Under the pieces are notes generated by a model. The model made no database searches. It was not told where the DNA came from and worked only from the letters and a program-made list of their open reading frames with translations. Below are positions 10,642-19,536 of a DNA stretch of 64,000 nt, one piece after another (the stretch's first letter is position 1; each line of letters begins with the position of its first letter). Source of the DNA: Nitrospira sp. (GTDB lineage Bacteria; Nitrospirota; Nitrospiria; Nitrospirales; Nitrospiraceae); contig JARFXP010000003.1 in NCBI GenBank assembly GCA_029194675.1, positions 682,001 to 746,000 on the forward strand. Reading direction: 5' to 3'. The translations under genes were made by a program, and so were the position numbers.

Positions 10642-12477
10642 ATGCCACCGATTATGCTGCTCAGTTGTGAGTCTGTCGGCAAGAGCTTCGGGATCAAACC
10701 GTTGTTTAGTGAGCTGTCACTCGGACTCTGCGAAGGCGATCATGTCGGGTTGATCGGTCCCAATGGGTCAGGGAAGTCCACGTTGCTCAAGATCCTGGCT
10801 GGTATCGAAGAGCCGGATAGCGGCACTCGGTCCATGCGGCGGCAGCTCCGGATCGGCTATGTCCCGCAAGAACCCTCGTTTGCCGAGCAACACTCGGCCG
10901 AAGACGCGCTGGCCCAAGTCCTTCTGGACGAGGGGTTAGACCCACATGAGCAGGGAGCATGTATTGTAAGAGCGCTCAGCCTCGGAGGGTTTATCCGTGC
11001 CGACCAACCAATCTCAACGCTCTCCGGAGGATGGAAGAAGCGGCTGGCGATCGCACGATCGCTGATGTTGGAACCGGACGTGCTGCTCATGGATGAGCCG
11101 ACCAACCATTTGGACGTCGACGGCATCCTCTGGCTTGAAGGTCTGTTGAAAGCCGAGCCTCATGCGTTCATCGTTATTAGCCACGACCGGCGCTTCCTAG
11201 AATCGGTGACCACGAGGATCTGGGAATTGAATCGCCGATACCCCAATGGTCTTTTTCAGGCGAACGGGCGGTACAGCGAGTTTTTGGAGCAGCGCGATGC
11301 GGCATTGCAGGCCCAGACCGACTATCAGGCGTCGTTGGCCAATCGAGTGCGTCGGGAAGTGGAATGGCTCAGGCGAGGCCCCAAAGCCCGCACGACCAAA
11401 GCCAAGGCCAGGATCGATTCGGCCGGTCGGCTGATCGACGAACTGAACGATATTGAATCGCGCCAGAGGAACGCATCGGCCGGAATCGACTTCACCGCGT
11501 CCGGGCGAAAGTCGAAACAATTGTTGGTGGCAAAGGGGATAGGGAAATCGCTTGGCGGCAAACCGATCGTGTCCGGTCTCGACATCATGATGGGGCCGGG
11601 CGAGCGGATCGGCCTCCTTGGCCCCAATGGCAGCGGCAAGACGACCGTCTTAAAACTCTTAGCCGGAGTGTTGGAGCCAGACTGCGGTACCATCACTCGT
11701 GCCGATCGGCTACGAGTGGTAACCTTCGAACAACACCGCGAGTCATTGGACCAGCAAGCCACGTTGCGGCGCGCTCTCGCTCCAGCCGGCGGCGATGCAG
11801 TTGTGTATCAGGATCGGTCCGTGCATCTGGTCTCATGGGCGAAGCGGTTTCTTTTCAGACCGGAACAGCTGGATCTGCCGGTCTCTCGCCTGTCCGGTGG
11901 AGAGCAGGCTCGGTTGCTGATCGCGCGGCTGATGCTTCAACCGGCAGATCTCCTGATTCTCGACGAGCCAACCAATGATTTGGATATCCCGACCCTTGAT
12001 GTGCTGGAAGACAGCTTGGTGGAATTTGTCGGGGGGCTTGTGCTGGTGACGCATGATCGGTGGTTGCTGGACCGCGTCTCCACCAGACTCCTCGCGTTGG
12101 ATGGAACAGGCCGTGCCGAATGGTTTGCCGACTATGCCCAATGGGAAGCCGCGCAGGCGAGAAAAGAGGCGGAAGAAAGAAAACCTGAGATCTTGGAGGA
12201 GCCTTCTCTACCGACGAAGTCATCGAAACGAAAAGGCTTGTCGTATAAAGAACAAAAAGAATGGGATCAGATCGAAACGAAGATTCTTGGGGCCGAGGAG
12301 GTTGTTACAGCTTGCCAAGCTGCAGCCAATGATCCGGCCATCGCTTCTTCCGCCGTCGATTTGCAGGCGCGCTACACAGCCCTTCATGCCGCGCAAGCCG
12401 ACGTCGAACGTCTCTACGCCCGCTGGACCGAATTGGACGAAAAACGCACACAACCGATCAGCAACACGTCAATTTAG
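10642..12477 (+). CDS. ABC-F family ATPase, Uup-like
   Basis: This 611-residue soluble protein has two ABC ATPase domains and no membrane segments. Domain 1 shows GPNGSGKST, LSGGWKKRLAIARSL and LLMDEPTNHLD; domain 2 shows GPNGSGKTT, LSGGEQARLLIARL and ILDEPTNDLD. A charged linker joins them. The C-terminus (about 535-605) is a predicted coiled coil of the Uup C-terminal type (GLSYKEQKEWDQIETKI). ABC-F proteins act on ribosomes; Uup is linked to DNA-junction handling and ribosome assembly in E. coli. The start could also be the Met four codons downstream. Confidence 0.88.
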   Translation: MPPIMLLSCESVGKSFGIKPLFSELSLGLCEGDHVGLIGPNGSGKSTLLKILAGIEEPDSGTRSMRRQLRIGYVPQEPSFAEQHSAEDALAQVLLDEGLDPHEQGACIVRALSLGGFIRADQPISTLSGGWKKRLAIARSLMLEPDVLLMDEPTNHLDVDGILWLEGLLKAEPHAFIVISHDRRFLESVTTRIWELNRRYPNGLFQANGRYSEFLEQRDAALQAQTDYQASLANRVRREVEWLRRGPKARTTKAKARIDSAGRLIDELNDIESRQRNASAGIDFTASGRKSKQLLVAKGIGKSLGGKPIVSGLDIMMGPGERIGLLGPNGSGKTTVLKLLAGVLEPDCGTITRADRLRVVTFEQHRESLDQQATLRRALAPAGGDAVVYQDRSVHLVSWAKRFLFRPEQLDLPVSRLSGGEQARLLIARLMLQPADLLILDEPTNDLDIPTLDVLEDSLVEFVGGLVLVTHDRWLLDRVSTRLLALDGTGRAEWFADYAQWEAAQARKEAEERKPEILEEPSLPTKSSKRKGLSYKEQKEWDQIETKILGAEEVVTACQAAANDPAIASSAVDLQARYTALHAAQADVERLYARWTELDEKRTQPISNTSI

Positions 12478-12577
12478 CGATTGTAAGACCTCGCCACTCA
12501 ATCCTTTCAGAGGTTTCCAGTGACAGGTTCCCGGCCGGTTACAAGATCCAATCGTATAGGTTTGCTCACATTTGTGA

Positions 12578-12621
12578 TTGACGGTAAGTCGATCTGTCTA
12601 GTAAAGTAGTAATGTCACTAC
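12578..12621 (+). promoter_or_regulatory. Promoter and operator-like repeat for the toxin-antitoxin pair
   Basis: A sigma-70-like promoter can be read: -35 TTGACG (12578-12583), an 18-base spacer and -10 TAAAGT (12602-12607). Overlapping the -10 is an inverted repeat GTAGT-AATGTC-ACTAC (12606-12621), a plausible binding site for antitoxin autoregulation. The antitoxin start lies 19 bases further on. Confidence 0.5.
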
Positions 12622-12640
12622 AATAGGTCGAGAGATAAAA

Positions 12641-12919
12641 ATGCAGATCGGTTTACGAAAGGCGAACCAGCAGTTTTCTCGGCTCGTGAAGGCTGTGAGG
12701 GGCGGGCGAGAGGTGTTGTTGACGGATCGCGGGAGACCACTTGCCGTAATAAGACCGGTCCGTGGTGATGATGAAATGGAGTCCACCATTCAACGCTTGG
12801 AGGAAGCCGGGTTTCTGCGTGCTGCAGAGAAGCGAAGGAATCTTCCCGCGTGGAACCCTAAGTCCGTGAAGGGCGCACCACTTTCAAAGACCGTTCAAGA
12901 AGAACGAGATAAGCGGTGA
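12641..12919 (+). CDS. Phd/YefM-type antitoxin
   Basis: This 92-residue protein begins with the typical Phd/YefM fold (IGLRKANQQFSRLVKAVRGG, then EVLLTDRGRPLAVIRPV), which binds DNA as a dimer and represses its own operon. The C-terminal half is charged and likely wraps the toxin. Its stop overlaps the toxin start (GTGA), giving the usual antitoxin-first coupling. An operator-like repeat lies upstream at 12606-12621. Confidence 0.85.
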   Translation: MQIGLRKANQQFSRLVKAVRGGREVLLTDRGRPLAVIRPVRGDDEMESTIQRLEEAGFLRAAEKRRNLPAWNPKSVKGAPLSKTVQEERDKR

Positions 12920-13356
12920 CCTTGGTGCGCTGGGCTTATTTCGATACCAGTGTGTTGGTCAAACGGTATATCAAAGAGGAAGGCTCGGCGGTTGCTCGCC
13001 GGCTCCTTCAACGGTATCGGTTCCTTTCATCAGCCATTGCTCCGGTCGAAGTCCTGTCTGCATTGAGTCGACGACGTACGGCCGGTGAACTTGCACATCG
13101 GGATTTCCTTGCCATCCGATCAAGGTTGCACAAAGATCGACGTTATTGGGAACTTGTGGAGGTTGGAGCCATCGTTCTGAGCCAAGCCGAGGACCTTGTC
13201 CAGAAGACTGGTCTGCGGACGCTCGATGCTGTGCACGTAGCTTCGGTGCTGAACTTCCAGGGGGCTTCTGGCATTACGGTTCCATTCGTCACTGCCGATA
13301 TCAAGCAGCGCGATGTCGCTGAGACTCTTGCCCTCAACTTGATTTGGGTCGAGTAA
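12916..13356 (+). CDS. PIN-domain toxin, VapC-like
   Basis: This 146-residue PIN domain has acidic residues in the expected order: YFDTSVLVKRYIKEEG (Asp near residue 9), PVEVLSALSRR (Glu near 48), LRTLDAVHVASVL (Asp near 106) and VTADIKQRDVA (Asp near 130). PIN toxins cut tRNA or rRNA with Mg2+. It starts at GTG, overlapping the antitoxin stop. All catalytic acids are present, so the toxin should be active. Confidence 0.87.
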   Translation: MTLVRWAYFDTSVLVKRYIKEEGSAVARRLLQRYRFLSSAIAPVEVLSALSRRRTAGELAHRDFLAIRSRLHKDRRYWELVEVGAIVLSQAEDLVQKTGLRTLDAVHVASVLNFQGASGITVPFVTADIKQRDVAETLALNLIWVE

Positions 13357-14235
13357 AGCGTTGCCCGATGTCATGGTCGATTAAACACCGAGTCTCGACC
13401 TCGTTGTTTCCCCCTGAATGATTGTGCTGCACCTCACAAGAAAGAATTTGAATGGAGAGCCCCTCCCTTAATACACGAGACCAGATTCGACTCTAACTAC
13501 GCGTCTCGCGTCCATCCCGATAAAGTTTTCGAACAGCAGGCAGATGAGACTTAATTCAGGTGTCTGGTATTCCAGGGCCACCTCACTTGGATTCTGCAGT
13601 AGCCAGTGCGGTCAGAAACGAGTTTAAGAAACGTCTGGATATTCAATATCTTGAGTTGCCAAATCTGAACTGCGCCGCAGTTGAATCTGGGGAAACCCGG
13701 TGTTGTTGCAGTGGACCGCAACTGCTCTCGGATTGCGACATCTCTTACTTCGCCGCTTCGGGAGAAGCCTGGCAATCTGCGAGCGTCAGAAAGAGCGATG
13801 CGAGTACGGTCCTGTAACTTTTCATCATGTTTAGCATGGCATGGATCTCTCCGAGGGCTCACTCGGAGCATCCCGAGCATGCCGATCGATGCAAGCCTAG
13901 GCGATCTCCTAGTTCATGATCGATGGCGCGTCGGATAAGGTGACAGCATGGTTGATGAAACAGGTGATTTAGAAGCGGGTAATGGAAGTGCGCTTCAAAT
14001 GCGGGGGAGAGAATCGTGTTTGTGCGATTGCTGCCTCCGGGTTGTTGGGCTCTGACCGCTGACCATCGTGTGGTCTACATTCACCGGAGGCAAAGTCGCC
14101 GTTGCATCAGCGTTGGCCATGGGTACTGCCACGATGATCAAGCAGTTACTGTTGTCGCGAAGCGCGATATTAGATGCTAATCGTTCATGATGAAGGATTT
14201 CGGCAATCACAAACAGATGGGCATGGGGAGAGGAG
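13357..14235. other. 879-base stretch without a supported gene
   Basis: Several short open frames occur on both strands but none shows a recognisable domain, a good ribosome site or a plausible composition. A small hairpin (CTCCGAGGGCTCACTCGGAG) lies near 13850-13869. The stretch sits between the toxin-antitoxin pair and a block of stress-type small genes, and looks like decayed accessory DNA. Confidence 0.5.
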
Positions 14236-14604
14236 ATGGCACGAGTACGTTCGAACAAAAGTAAAAACAAGTCATTTAAAGAAGAGGAAATAAAGGCCGG
14301 TCAGTTGGACGAAAATCCCGCTCAACACCATACATTGCAACCAGCCGCTAGATCCAAAGAGCGCCAAGAGCACAAGCGGATACAAGAGGAGTCGTCTGCT
14401 GATTTGCGGGAATTCGAAAAGCTTTCCGAGCAAACGCCTTTTACTACCACTAATGGACATCAAGGTATCGAGGATGATTCTGCGACGCATCGTAGAATCG
14501 CGGAGCGGGCGTTTATTCTGTTTCTAGAGAGTGGCTGTGAGCATGGCAACGATTGGTCTCATTGGTTTGAAGCGGAACGGCAGATTAACGAAGTTCGAGT
14601 GTAG
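14236..14604 (+). CDS. DUF2934 domain protein
   Basis: This 122-residue protein is mostly hydrophilic and Lys/Glu-rich for the first 85 residues. It ends in a DUF2934 motif: HRRIAERAFILFLESGCEHG then DWSHWFEAERQI. DUF2934 proteins are small, of unknown function, and frequent in soil and freshwater bacteria. A purine-rich ribosome site (GGGGAGAGGAG) precedes the ATG. It heads a small block with YtxH-like and BON-domain genes that are often linked to envelope or osmotic stress. Confidence 0.75.
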   Translation: MARVRSNKSKNKSFKEEEIKAGQLDENPAQHHTLQPAARSKERQEHKRIQEESSADLREFEKLSEQTPFTTTNGHQGIEDDSATHRRIAERAFILFLESGCEHGNDWSHWFEAERQINEVRV

Positions 14605-14670
14605 CCACAGGACGGTAAGTTTCATAAACGCGCAACGATGGCGACATTATGCGCAGCGGAAATTAGTACG

Positions 14671-14991
14671 ATGGAGGAACCGGGAACTCTGCGGGATAGT
14701 TCGCTTTTATGGCCGGTGCCTTGCTCGGGGGCGGCGTCGTGTGGTTGTTTGCCTCTCAGCCTGGCTCGGAGCTGCGCGACATGTTGCGCCATTACGTGAA
14801 ATTGAGCGAAGGATGACCTGATGGATAAGAGGCGGGAGGCATGGAATACCGTGGTGGAACGCGGCAAGGAGGATTATAAGAAGGGAGAAGAGACGATCCG
14901 CGATGCCGGCGTTCGGCCTAAGGAATTTGCAAGCCAGAGACAGAACGCGGTCGAAGAAGCAACCAATGAGCCGTCACGCAGCCACGGATAG
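14671..14991 (+). pseudogene. YtxH-like protein gene, frame broken twice
   Basis: Three consecutive segments make one YtxH-like protein but lie in different frames. From 14671 MEEPGTLRDSS is read; then FMAGALLGGGVVWLFASQPG to HYVKLSEG in another frame, stopping at 14814-14816; then KDDLMDKRREAWNTVVERGK to the stop at 14989-14991, back in the first frame. The glycine-rich membrane segment followed by a charged amphipathic tail is typical of YtxH. The two shifts compensate each other. The tail also has its own ATG (14821) with an AAGGA site, so re-initiation or a sequencing error is possible. Confidence 0.6.
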
Positions 14992-15040
14992 CATACAACT
15001 GAATAGGTTAACCATAAATTATTCATAAGGGGACAATCCC

Positions 15041-15370
15041 GTGAGGATGCTATCACTTGTTCTCGTACTTCTTGTTCTCGTACTGAGTGGGGTGAGCGAG
15101 CTCCTAGCCGGTGAGGCCTCGGCCGCCAGAACCGACTTAGAACGCTTGAATGATGATTCAATCACGGCGAACGTACAGGGGAACCTGGCGGGCGATAATG
15201 TGTTGGATTTTGCCAGGGTCGATGTGGAGACAGAACGAGGGGCCGTGATTCTCAGTGGCGTGGTGCCAACCTCAGAGCAGAAAGCTCGCGCGGAACAGCT
15301 GGCCAGGCAGGTACGTGGCGTCAAGCAGGTCACCAACAAGCTCCAGGTCCGGACGGCCCAGCAGCCGTAA
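15041..15370 (+). CDS. Exported BON-domain protein
   Basis: This 109-residue protein has a signal peptide (LSLVLVLLVLVLSGVSELLAG) and one BON domain: DDSITANVQGNLAGDN, VDVETERGAVILSGVVPTSEQKARAEQLARQVRGVKQVTNKL. BON domains bind phospholipid, and single- or double-BON periplasmic proteins such as OsmY are induced by osmotic and envelope stress. The start is GTG at 15041, or the ATG two codons downstream. A GGGG-type ribosome site lies upstream. Confidence 0.82.
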   Translation: MRMLSLVLVLLVLVLSGVSELLAGEASAARTDLERLNDDSITANVQGNLAGDNVLDFARVDVETERGAVILSGVVPTSEQKARAEQLARQVRGVKQVTNKLQVRTAQQP

Positions 15371-15800
15371 GCGCATCGGGCATGAGCACGAGACTGCGAG
15401 ATGCCGACAGAAACTAACCTCTCCGTGATTGCAGGCCATGGGGCGTTGCGAATCGAGGCCGTTACAAATTGAGTGTCAGAGCTTGTCCTGTGCATTCCGA
15501 TAACAAGCCCACTGCACAGAGCATCTCTCGCGGCGCCCCAGGCTCTGCTGGCCCACATTCTTCACGAGCTCTTGTGCTGTGATCGCGGATTCGCCACTAG
15601 GACAAGCCTGGACGCGATCCAACAGCGTCCAGGCAGGTGGGCTTGCCGTTCGGTCTGCCGATATACTGTTTCAAGTAAGCCTCCCTTCCTCGCGGCTCCG
15701 CACGCATGTCTTGCCGGGCGGCAGCGCGATTTGGTCCCTCAACTGAACTCAGGACCCGGAGCTTTGTTGGAGGGCGACGGACTGTCGTGAATAACGTGCG
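15371..15800. other. 430-base stretch without a supported gene
   Basis: A 105-codon open frame on the plus strand (15473-15790) has no recognisable domain and an unnatural Cys/Pro/Arg composition, so it was not called. The stretch ends at the Fic-family remnant on the opposite strand and is probably non-coding debris. Confidence 0.45.
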
Positions 15801-16103
15801 CTAGAGCTTGATCATGTAGTGAGTGCTTCTGCAGCCACCGGATGGTGTGAACAGTCCTTTGTCCGTTAAGTCTTGAGGATCGCGGGTGGTGGCTCTTGAC
15901 GCGCCGGCAATTGACGTATGTTGCTTGGCATTCATGCCACCTGCGAAGCCGTTCGGCCATTTCTCCAGGATGCGGCGAAGTGCAGCAGCTGGCCGGTCAT
16001 TGAGCTGATTTTTCATCCGGTCGAACAGTCTGGTTTTCTTCAGGGTGAAATCGATCTGTTTCTCGGTCTAGATCTGTGCCTCGGTCAATTGAGCCGAATG
16101 CAT
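15801..16103 (-). pseudogene. Decayed C-terminal part of a Fic-family protein
   Basis: Read on the minus strand, the frame gives SAQLTEAQI, a TAG stop (16068-16070), then TEKQIDFTLKKTRLFDRM, NGFAGGMNAKQHTSIAGASR, ATTRDPQDLTDKGLF and TPSGGCRSTHYMI. This matches the helical linker and winged-helix tail of Fic/DUF4172-type proteins, where the pattern is GGLT-(K)-ASRATATRDLxDLxxKG-GRSTRY. The catalytic Fic motif (HPFxxGNGR) is absent in the window, so only the C-terminal tail survives, with a nonsense codon inside it. Confidence 0.62.
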
Positions 16104-16213
16104 TCCGTATTCGGCTCATGGGAACCGCTTCTATTACAGTTCTACCCATTCATGGCCGATAGAGAAGGCGGAAGCCGGTCTCCATCGATCCACAAGTGAA
16201 AGGGATTCTCACC

Positions 16214-17071
16214 ATGCCTTTGGCGAGCGAACTGGTTCAGTCCTGCACCACCGTGTTCACCCTGCCGGAGATCTACTTCCGCGTGCGAGGTGTGGTGGAC
16301 GACCCTAATTCGACCATGGACGACCTTGCCGAGGTTCTTAAGCTGGATCCGGCCATCTCAGCCAGGCTCCTCCGCATTGTCAACAGCCCCCTCTATGGAT
16401 TTCCCAAGCAGATTGACACCATTTCCCGCGCCGTCAACATCGTCGGTATGCAAGCCATCAACGACCTGGTTACTGCAACGACGGTTGGGCAGACCTTCTC
16501 CGGAATGCCGATTCAACTCATGGAAGTCCCGATGTTCTGGCGCAAGAGTGTGCTTTGTGCCTTGCTCGCCGGAAGGATTGCTGAATCCTGCGGCATCGAA
16601 GACAGTGAGCGTTTCTTCATCGAAGGTCTGCTGCGCGACATCGGCCATCTCGTCCTCTACCAGACCGTCCCGCAGCGGGCTCAGTCTGCTCTCATTGAAG
16701 CGGGCTACCTCGGAACCTCTCTGGCCGAGGTGGAGCAGTCCAATATTGGGTGCGACTTCGCGGAAGTGGGGGCCGAACTCATTCGGGCCTGGGGGATGCC
16801 TGTGCGAATCGAACAGGCCATTCGCTGTCAACTGAGCCCAAACGATGCCGGTGAATTCATCATCCATGCGTCCATCGTTCATCTGGCCGGCGTCGTCGCC
16901 GATTACGAAGAGCTCGAGCCGAATCGGCGCCCTGCTGTCATGCCGATCAGCCCCTATGCCATCACCGCCACAAGGTTTGCAGCGGCCAACCTCCCGGCAC
17001 TGCTCACGGACGCCCGGGCCAAGCTGCAAGATACTTTAGCGCTTATCCATCCTCGCGCCATGGCCGCGTAA
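16214..17071 (+). CDS. HDOD domain protein
   Basis: This 285-residue protein consists of an HDOD domain: ELVQSCTTVFTLPEIYFRVR, KLDPAISARLLRIVNSPLYG, IDTISRAVNIVGMQAINDLV, and later RFFIEGLLRDIGHLVLYQ. HDOD proteins are HD-like but lack the full metal-binding set and usually work in signalling. An in-frame GTG six codons upstream exists, but the AAAGGGA site fits the ATG at 16214. A second, larger HDOD protein is encoded convergently just downstream. Confidence 0.85.
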   Translation: MPLASELVQSCTTVFTLPEIYFRVRGVVDDPNSTMDDLAEVLKLDPAISARLLRIVNSPLYGFPKQIDTISRAVNIVGMQAINDLVTATTVGQTFSGMPIQLMEVPMFWRKSVLCALLAGRIAESCGIEDSERFFIEGLLRDIGHLVLYQTVPQRAQSALIEAGYLGTSLAEVEQSNIGCDFAEVGAELIRAWGMPVRIEQAIRCQLSPNDAGEFIIHASIVHLAGVVADYEELEPNRRPAVMPISPYAITATRFAAANLPALLTDARAKLQDTLALIHPRAMAA

Positions 17072-17241
17072 CTCTACAGACATTGTCCATGATCAGAAAA
17101 AGGCTCGAATTCCGGTGAATAGGAGTTCGTCACCCGATTTGGCTACTGTAAGGGTCTTCCGATTCAAGGGGATTGTCTCTTGATGGAACTCAGGCAAGCG
17201 ACCTATTACCGTGGGAACGCCGCGTTGTCGCAAGCGCCAAG

Positions 17242-18813
17242 CTACAATACGCCGGCCAATCGATTCAGACTCAGCGTTGTCTGGGCGAAAAACAGCTGGA
17301 AGACCTGGTAGTCTTGAGATAGCACCGGTTGGCTGGTGGTTACTCGATCACAGTAGATGAGCCCAATCGGTTTTGCTCCAACCCGCAACGGCGCCACGAT
17401 CGCCGACGTCGGTCTCCAGACCTCGATAAAATCCTGTTTGAGAGTCCCGGCCATCTCGTCTAAAAAGTTGGAAACAAGGAGTGGATCGACTCGCTTGAGA
17501 ACCCTGAGGAAAAACTGATGCTCCCGGCTAAGTGAACCTGAAAGGGACCGGAGGTAGAGTGCCGGAGGTGCCACCCCAAGCACCAGTCTTCCAACAAGCA
17601 GATCACTATCGTTTTGGTTCAGAAGCGCCAGGCCTATACGGTCAAATCCGGCGTCCCGATGTAGGGATTGCACAAATGCCCCGAGTAGGCCGTTGAGGTC
17701 TCTTGCAGCTTGGAGCGAGGCCTGAAGGGCCTGGAGTGTTTCAAGCGGCTTGGTCCGAACGGGAGCAACCGGTTTCTCTCGCGACGTGAGCATTGCCTGT
17801 TCTTTGCCAACCGTCGGTTTGACGGCGGGCGGACGAGGGATCGCTTCGGTGGCATCCTGCTCGTTTAGTGGTGACATGGCCTCCTGGAAGGAGTCGATTG
17901 CCAACCCCATTGAGCGGATGAGTTGGCGCCCCCGATCCATGGCCCGAATCATCAAATCAGCGAAGGAGCCGGAAGAGAGGCCGCTTACGAGCCGGAGAGT
18001 CTTCTTGGCGTCCTCCAAAGTGGGTTGCAAGGCTGGACCGGTGAGCACCTCGACCAGCCGAATGGAGCCGACGACGATACCTCGGTAGGTTTGGAGCCCA
18101 CTGTGCCAATGTTCCATCGGCAGTTCTTCTGGATGACGGAAGAGCTCGATCACGTCGGCCGGTAGGTTCCACATGTGGGCCAACGCTTGGGCCAAGATCA
18201 TTCGTGGTACACCAATGAGGCGCGTCTCTTCAAGTGTGCATTCCGATAGGTGCCTGTGTTTCTTGGAAATAGCCTGGAGAGCAAGAAAGAGGTCCGGGTC
18301 CTGGTAGGCGATGGCCAAGTCTCCGATCGAGTACAGGAGGGCGCCTGTAAACAACTGCCCTGGCTGTGGGTATCCAATGGCCATTCCCAGTTCACCGGCA
18401 TGGGTCGCAGAGATGAGGGACTTGGCGATCAAGGTTCGGAACTCGTGTTGACGAACCGGCCAATGTTGCAGCTGTTCAACAAGATGTGCCGCAGCGACGA
18501 GGGACCGAACGGTGTCGAGCCCGAGCCAACTGACAGCATGGGGGACCGATATGATCGTCTGCTGTGGGCTGTAGGCGATGCTGTTCGCAACTTGCAGAAC
18601 TTTGCACGTCAACCCATGGTCTCGGCTGATCACCTGGGCAAGATTCACGGCGTTGGACTGAGGTCCCATGTGATTGAGGATTTGCTGACAAGTTGACTCC
18701 AAAATTGGAAGACAGCGGCTGGATTCGTCGAAGAGAGGTCTGAGTTGCTGATGGAGGCGAGGGCGGATTGAGGCGATGATGGACGATTCCGTGGCCGCAT
18801 TTGACGAAGTCAT
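17242..18813 (-). CDS. HDOD domain protein with C-terminal GAF-like domain
   Basis: This 523-residue protein has an N-terminal HDOD domain (about residues 15-215: CLPILESTCQQILNHMG, ISRDHGLTCKVLQVANSIAY, ISVPHAVSWLGLDTVRSLVA), a middle linker, and a C-terminal region (about 355-520: LQASLQAARDLNGLLGAFVQ, FDRIGLALLNQNDSDLLVG, APLRVGAKPIGLIYCDR) that looks like a GAF sensor. The pair suggests a signalling protein that senses a small ligand. Its start follows the lipoprotein operon on the same strand by 132 bases and it may have its own promoter. Confidence 0.8.
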   Translation of the reverse strand: MTSSNAATESSIIASIRPRLHQQLRPLFDESSRCLPILESTCQQILNHMGPQSNAVNLAQVISRDHGLTCKVLQVANSIAYSPQQTIISVPHAVSWLGLDTVRSLVAAAHLVEQLQHWPVRQHEFRTLIAKSLISATHAGELGMAIGYPQPGQLFTGALLYSIGDLAIAYQDPDLFLALQAISKKHRHLSECTLEETRLIGVPRMILAQALAHMWNLPADVIELFRHPEELPMEHWHSGLQTYRGIVVGSIRLVEVLTGPALQPTLEDAKKTLRLVSGLSSGSFADLMIRAMDRGRQLIRSMGLAIDSFQEAMSPLNEQDATEAIPRPPAVKPTVGKEQAMLTSREKPVAPVRTKPLETLQALQASLQAARDLNGLLGAFVQSLHRDAGFDRIGLALLNQNDSDLLVGRLVLGVAPPALYLRSLSGSLSREHQFFLRVLKRVDPLLVSNFLDEMAGTLKQDFIEVWRPTSAIVAPLRVGAKPIGLIYCDRVTTSQPVLSQDYQVFQLFFAQTTLSLNRLAGVL

Positions 18814-18945
18814 AGGGGGAGCCTGGTTGAGCGTCAGAAGCTCTATCGGTCAAAACCCTACCGAGCTTAAGGGCATGAAACTGTGAAAGAAAGTTCGCAC
18901 GATCGTGCATCAAATGATCCAGGGTTCCTGGTGGGTCCTCGCAAG

Positions 18946-19536
18946 CTATTCGACCGAGTGGCTTTCCAGGAAGACCGCTTGCTCCAGCGTGCGGAAGAAC
19001 CGCTGGTAGGGCAAGGGATCTTCAACGGCGCGAAGATAGGACTGAGCGCTGGCCCGCACGATGAGCTGCGAGTCGTTGCGGTTGCGGACAGTGACGGTCA
19101 GTCGCACAAGGTCGCTGCGGTGGTAGAAGGGGCCCCAATCTCGATAGTTTCTGGTGAGGAACAGGAGCGTGTCCGGCTGATAGAGGAAGTAGGATGGGTC
19201 GGGGAAGGTCGGTCGCTCAAATGCAGCGTATTTCTTTGCCGACACGATTCCCAGTTCTTCATCGAGCACTTCGATCTTGCAGTTGAAGTCCTGCAAGGTC
19301 ATGACGATCGCCTCGAGCATCTTTCGCCGATCATTGGTGTCGAACACGCGTGATTGCGCGGCCCGGACCTTCACCTGACTGTCCTCGGACAACCAGATCT
19401 GCGACCGCGCGTCCGATTGCTTGTCATGCCGCATTTCATAGGGCGAACAGGCCGGGGACCACACCACCCCGGCGAGCACTATCAGAAGCAGCCATCGGAG
19501 CAGAGATAGCGATCCCGGTGATGTATCGGTGGTCAT
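18946..19536 (-). CDS. Lipoprotein, first of three related paralogues
   Basis: This 196-residue protein has a membrane-targeting segment ending in a lipobox-like VWSPAC. After it comes a region shared with the two upstream genes: QSRVFDTNDRRKMLEAIVMT, LQDFNCKIEVLDEELGIVSA, then LTVTVRNRNDSQLIVRASAQ and YQRFFRTLEQAVFLE. The function is unknown. It overlaps the upstream paralogue by four bases (ATGA). It is the longest of the three mature domains because of an extra segment around FERPTFPDPSYFLYQPDTLL. Confidence 0.75.
   Translation of the reverse strand: MTTDTSPGSLSLLRWLLLIVLAGVVWSPACSPYEMRHDKQSDARSQIWLSEDSQVKVRAAQSRVFDTNDRRKMLEAIVMTLQDFNCKIEVLDEELGIVSAKKYAAFERPTFPDPSYFLYQPDTLLFLTRNYRDWGPFYHRSDLVRLTVTVRNRNDSQLIVRASAQSYLRAVEDPLPYQRFFRTLEQAVFLESHSVE

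Noticed and set aside
13551..13880. A 109-codon minus-strand frame in the empty stretch
   Set aside because: No recognised domain, no ribosome site, and overlap with equally long frames on the other strand.
14531..14821. A 96-codon plus-strand frame covering the YtxH region
   Set aside because: Composition is Arg/Trp/Cys-rich and no domain is seen; the three-piece YtxH reading explains the DNA better.
15739..16016. A zinc-ribbon transposase (IS1595) remnant suggested by a WPNGF string
   Set aside because: The expected CxxC pairs are absent, and the following residues match the Fic-family winged helix instead.
15918..16199. A 93-codon plus-strand frame rich in hydrophobic residues
   Set aside because: It lies opposite the Fic-family remnant and has no ribosome site; it is a shadow frame.
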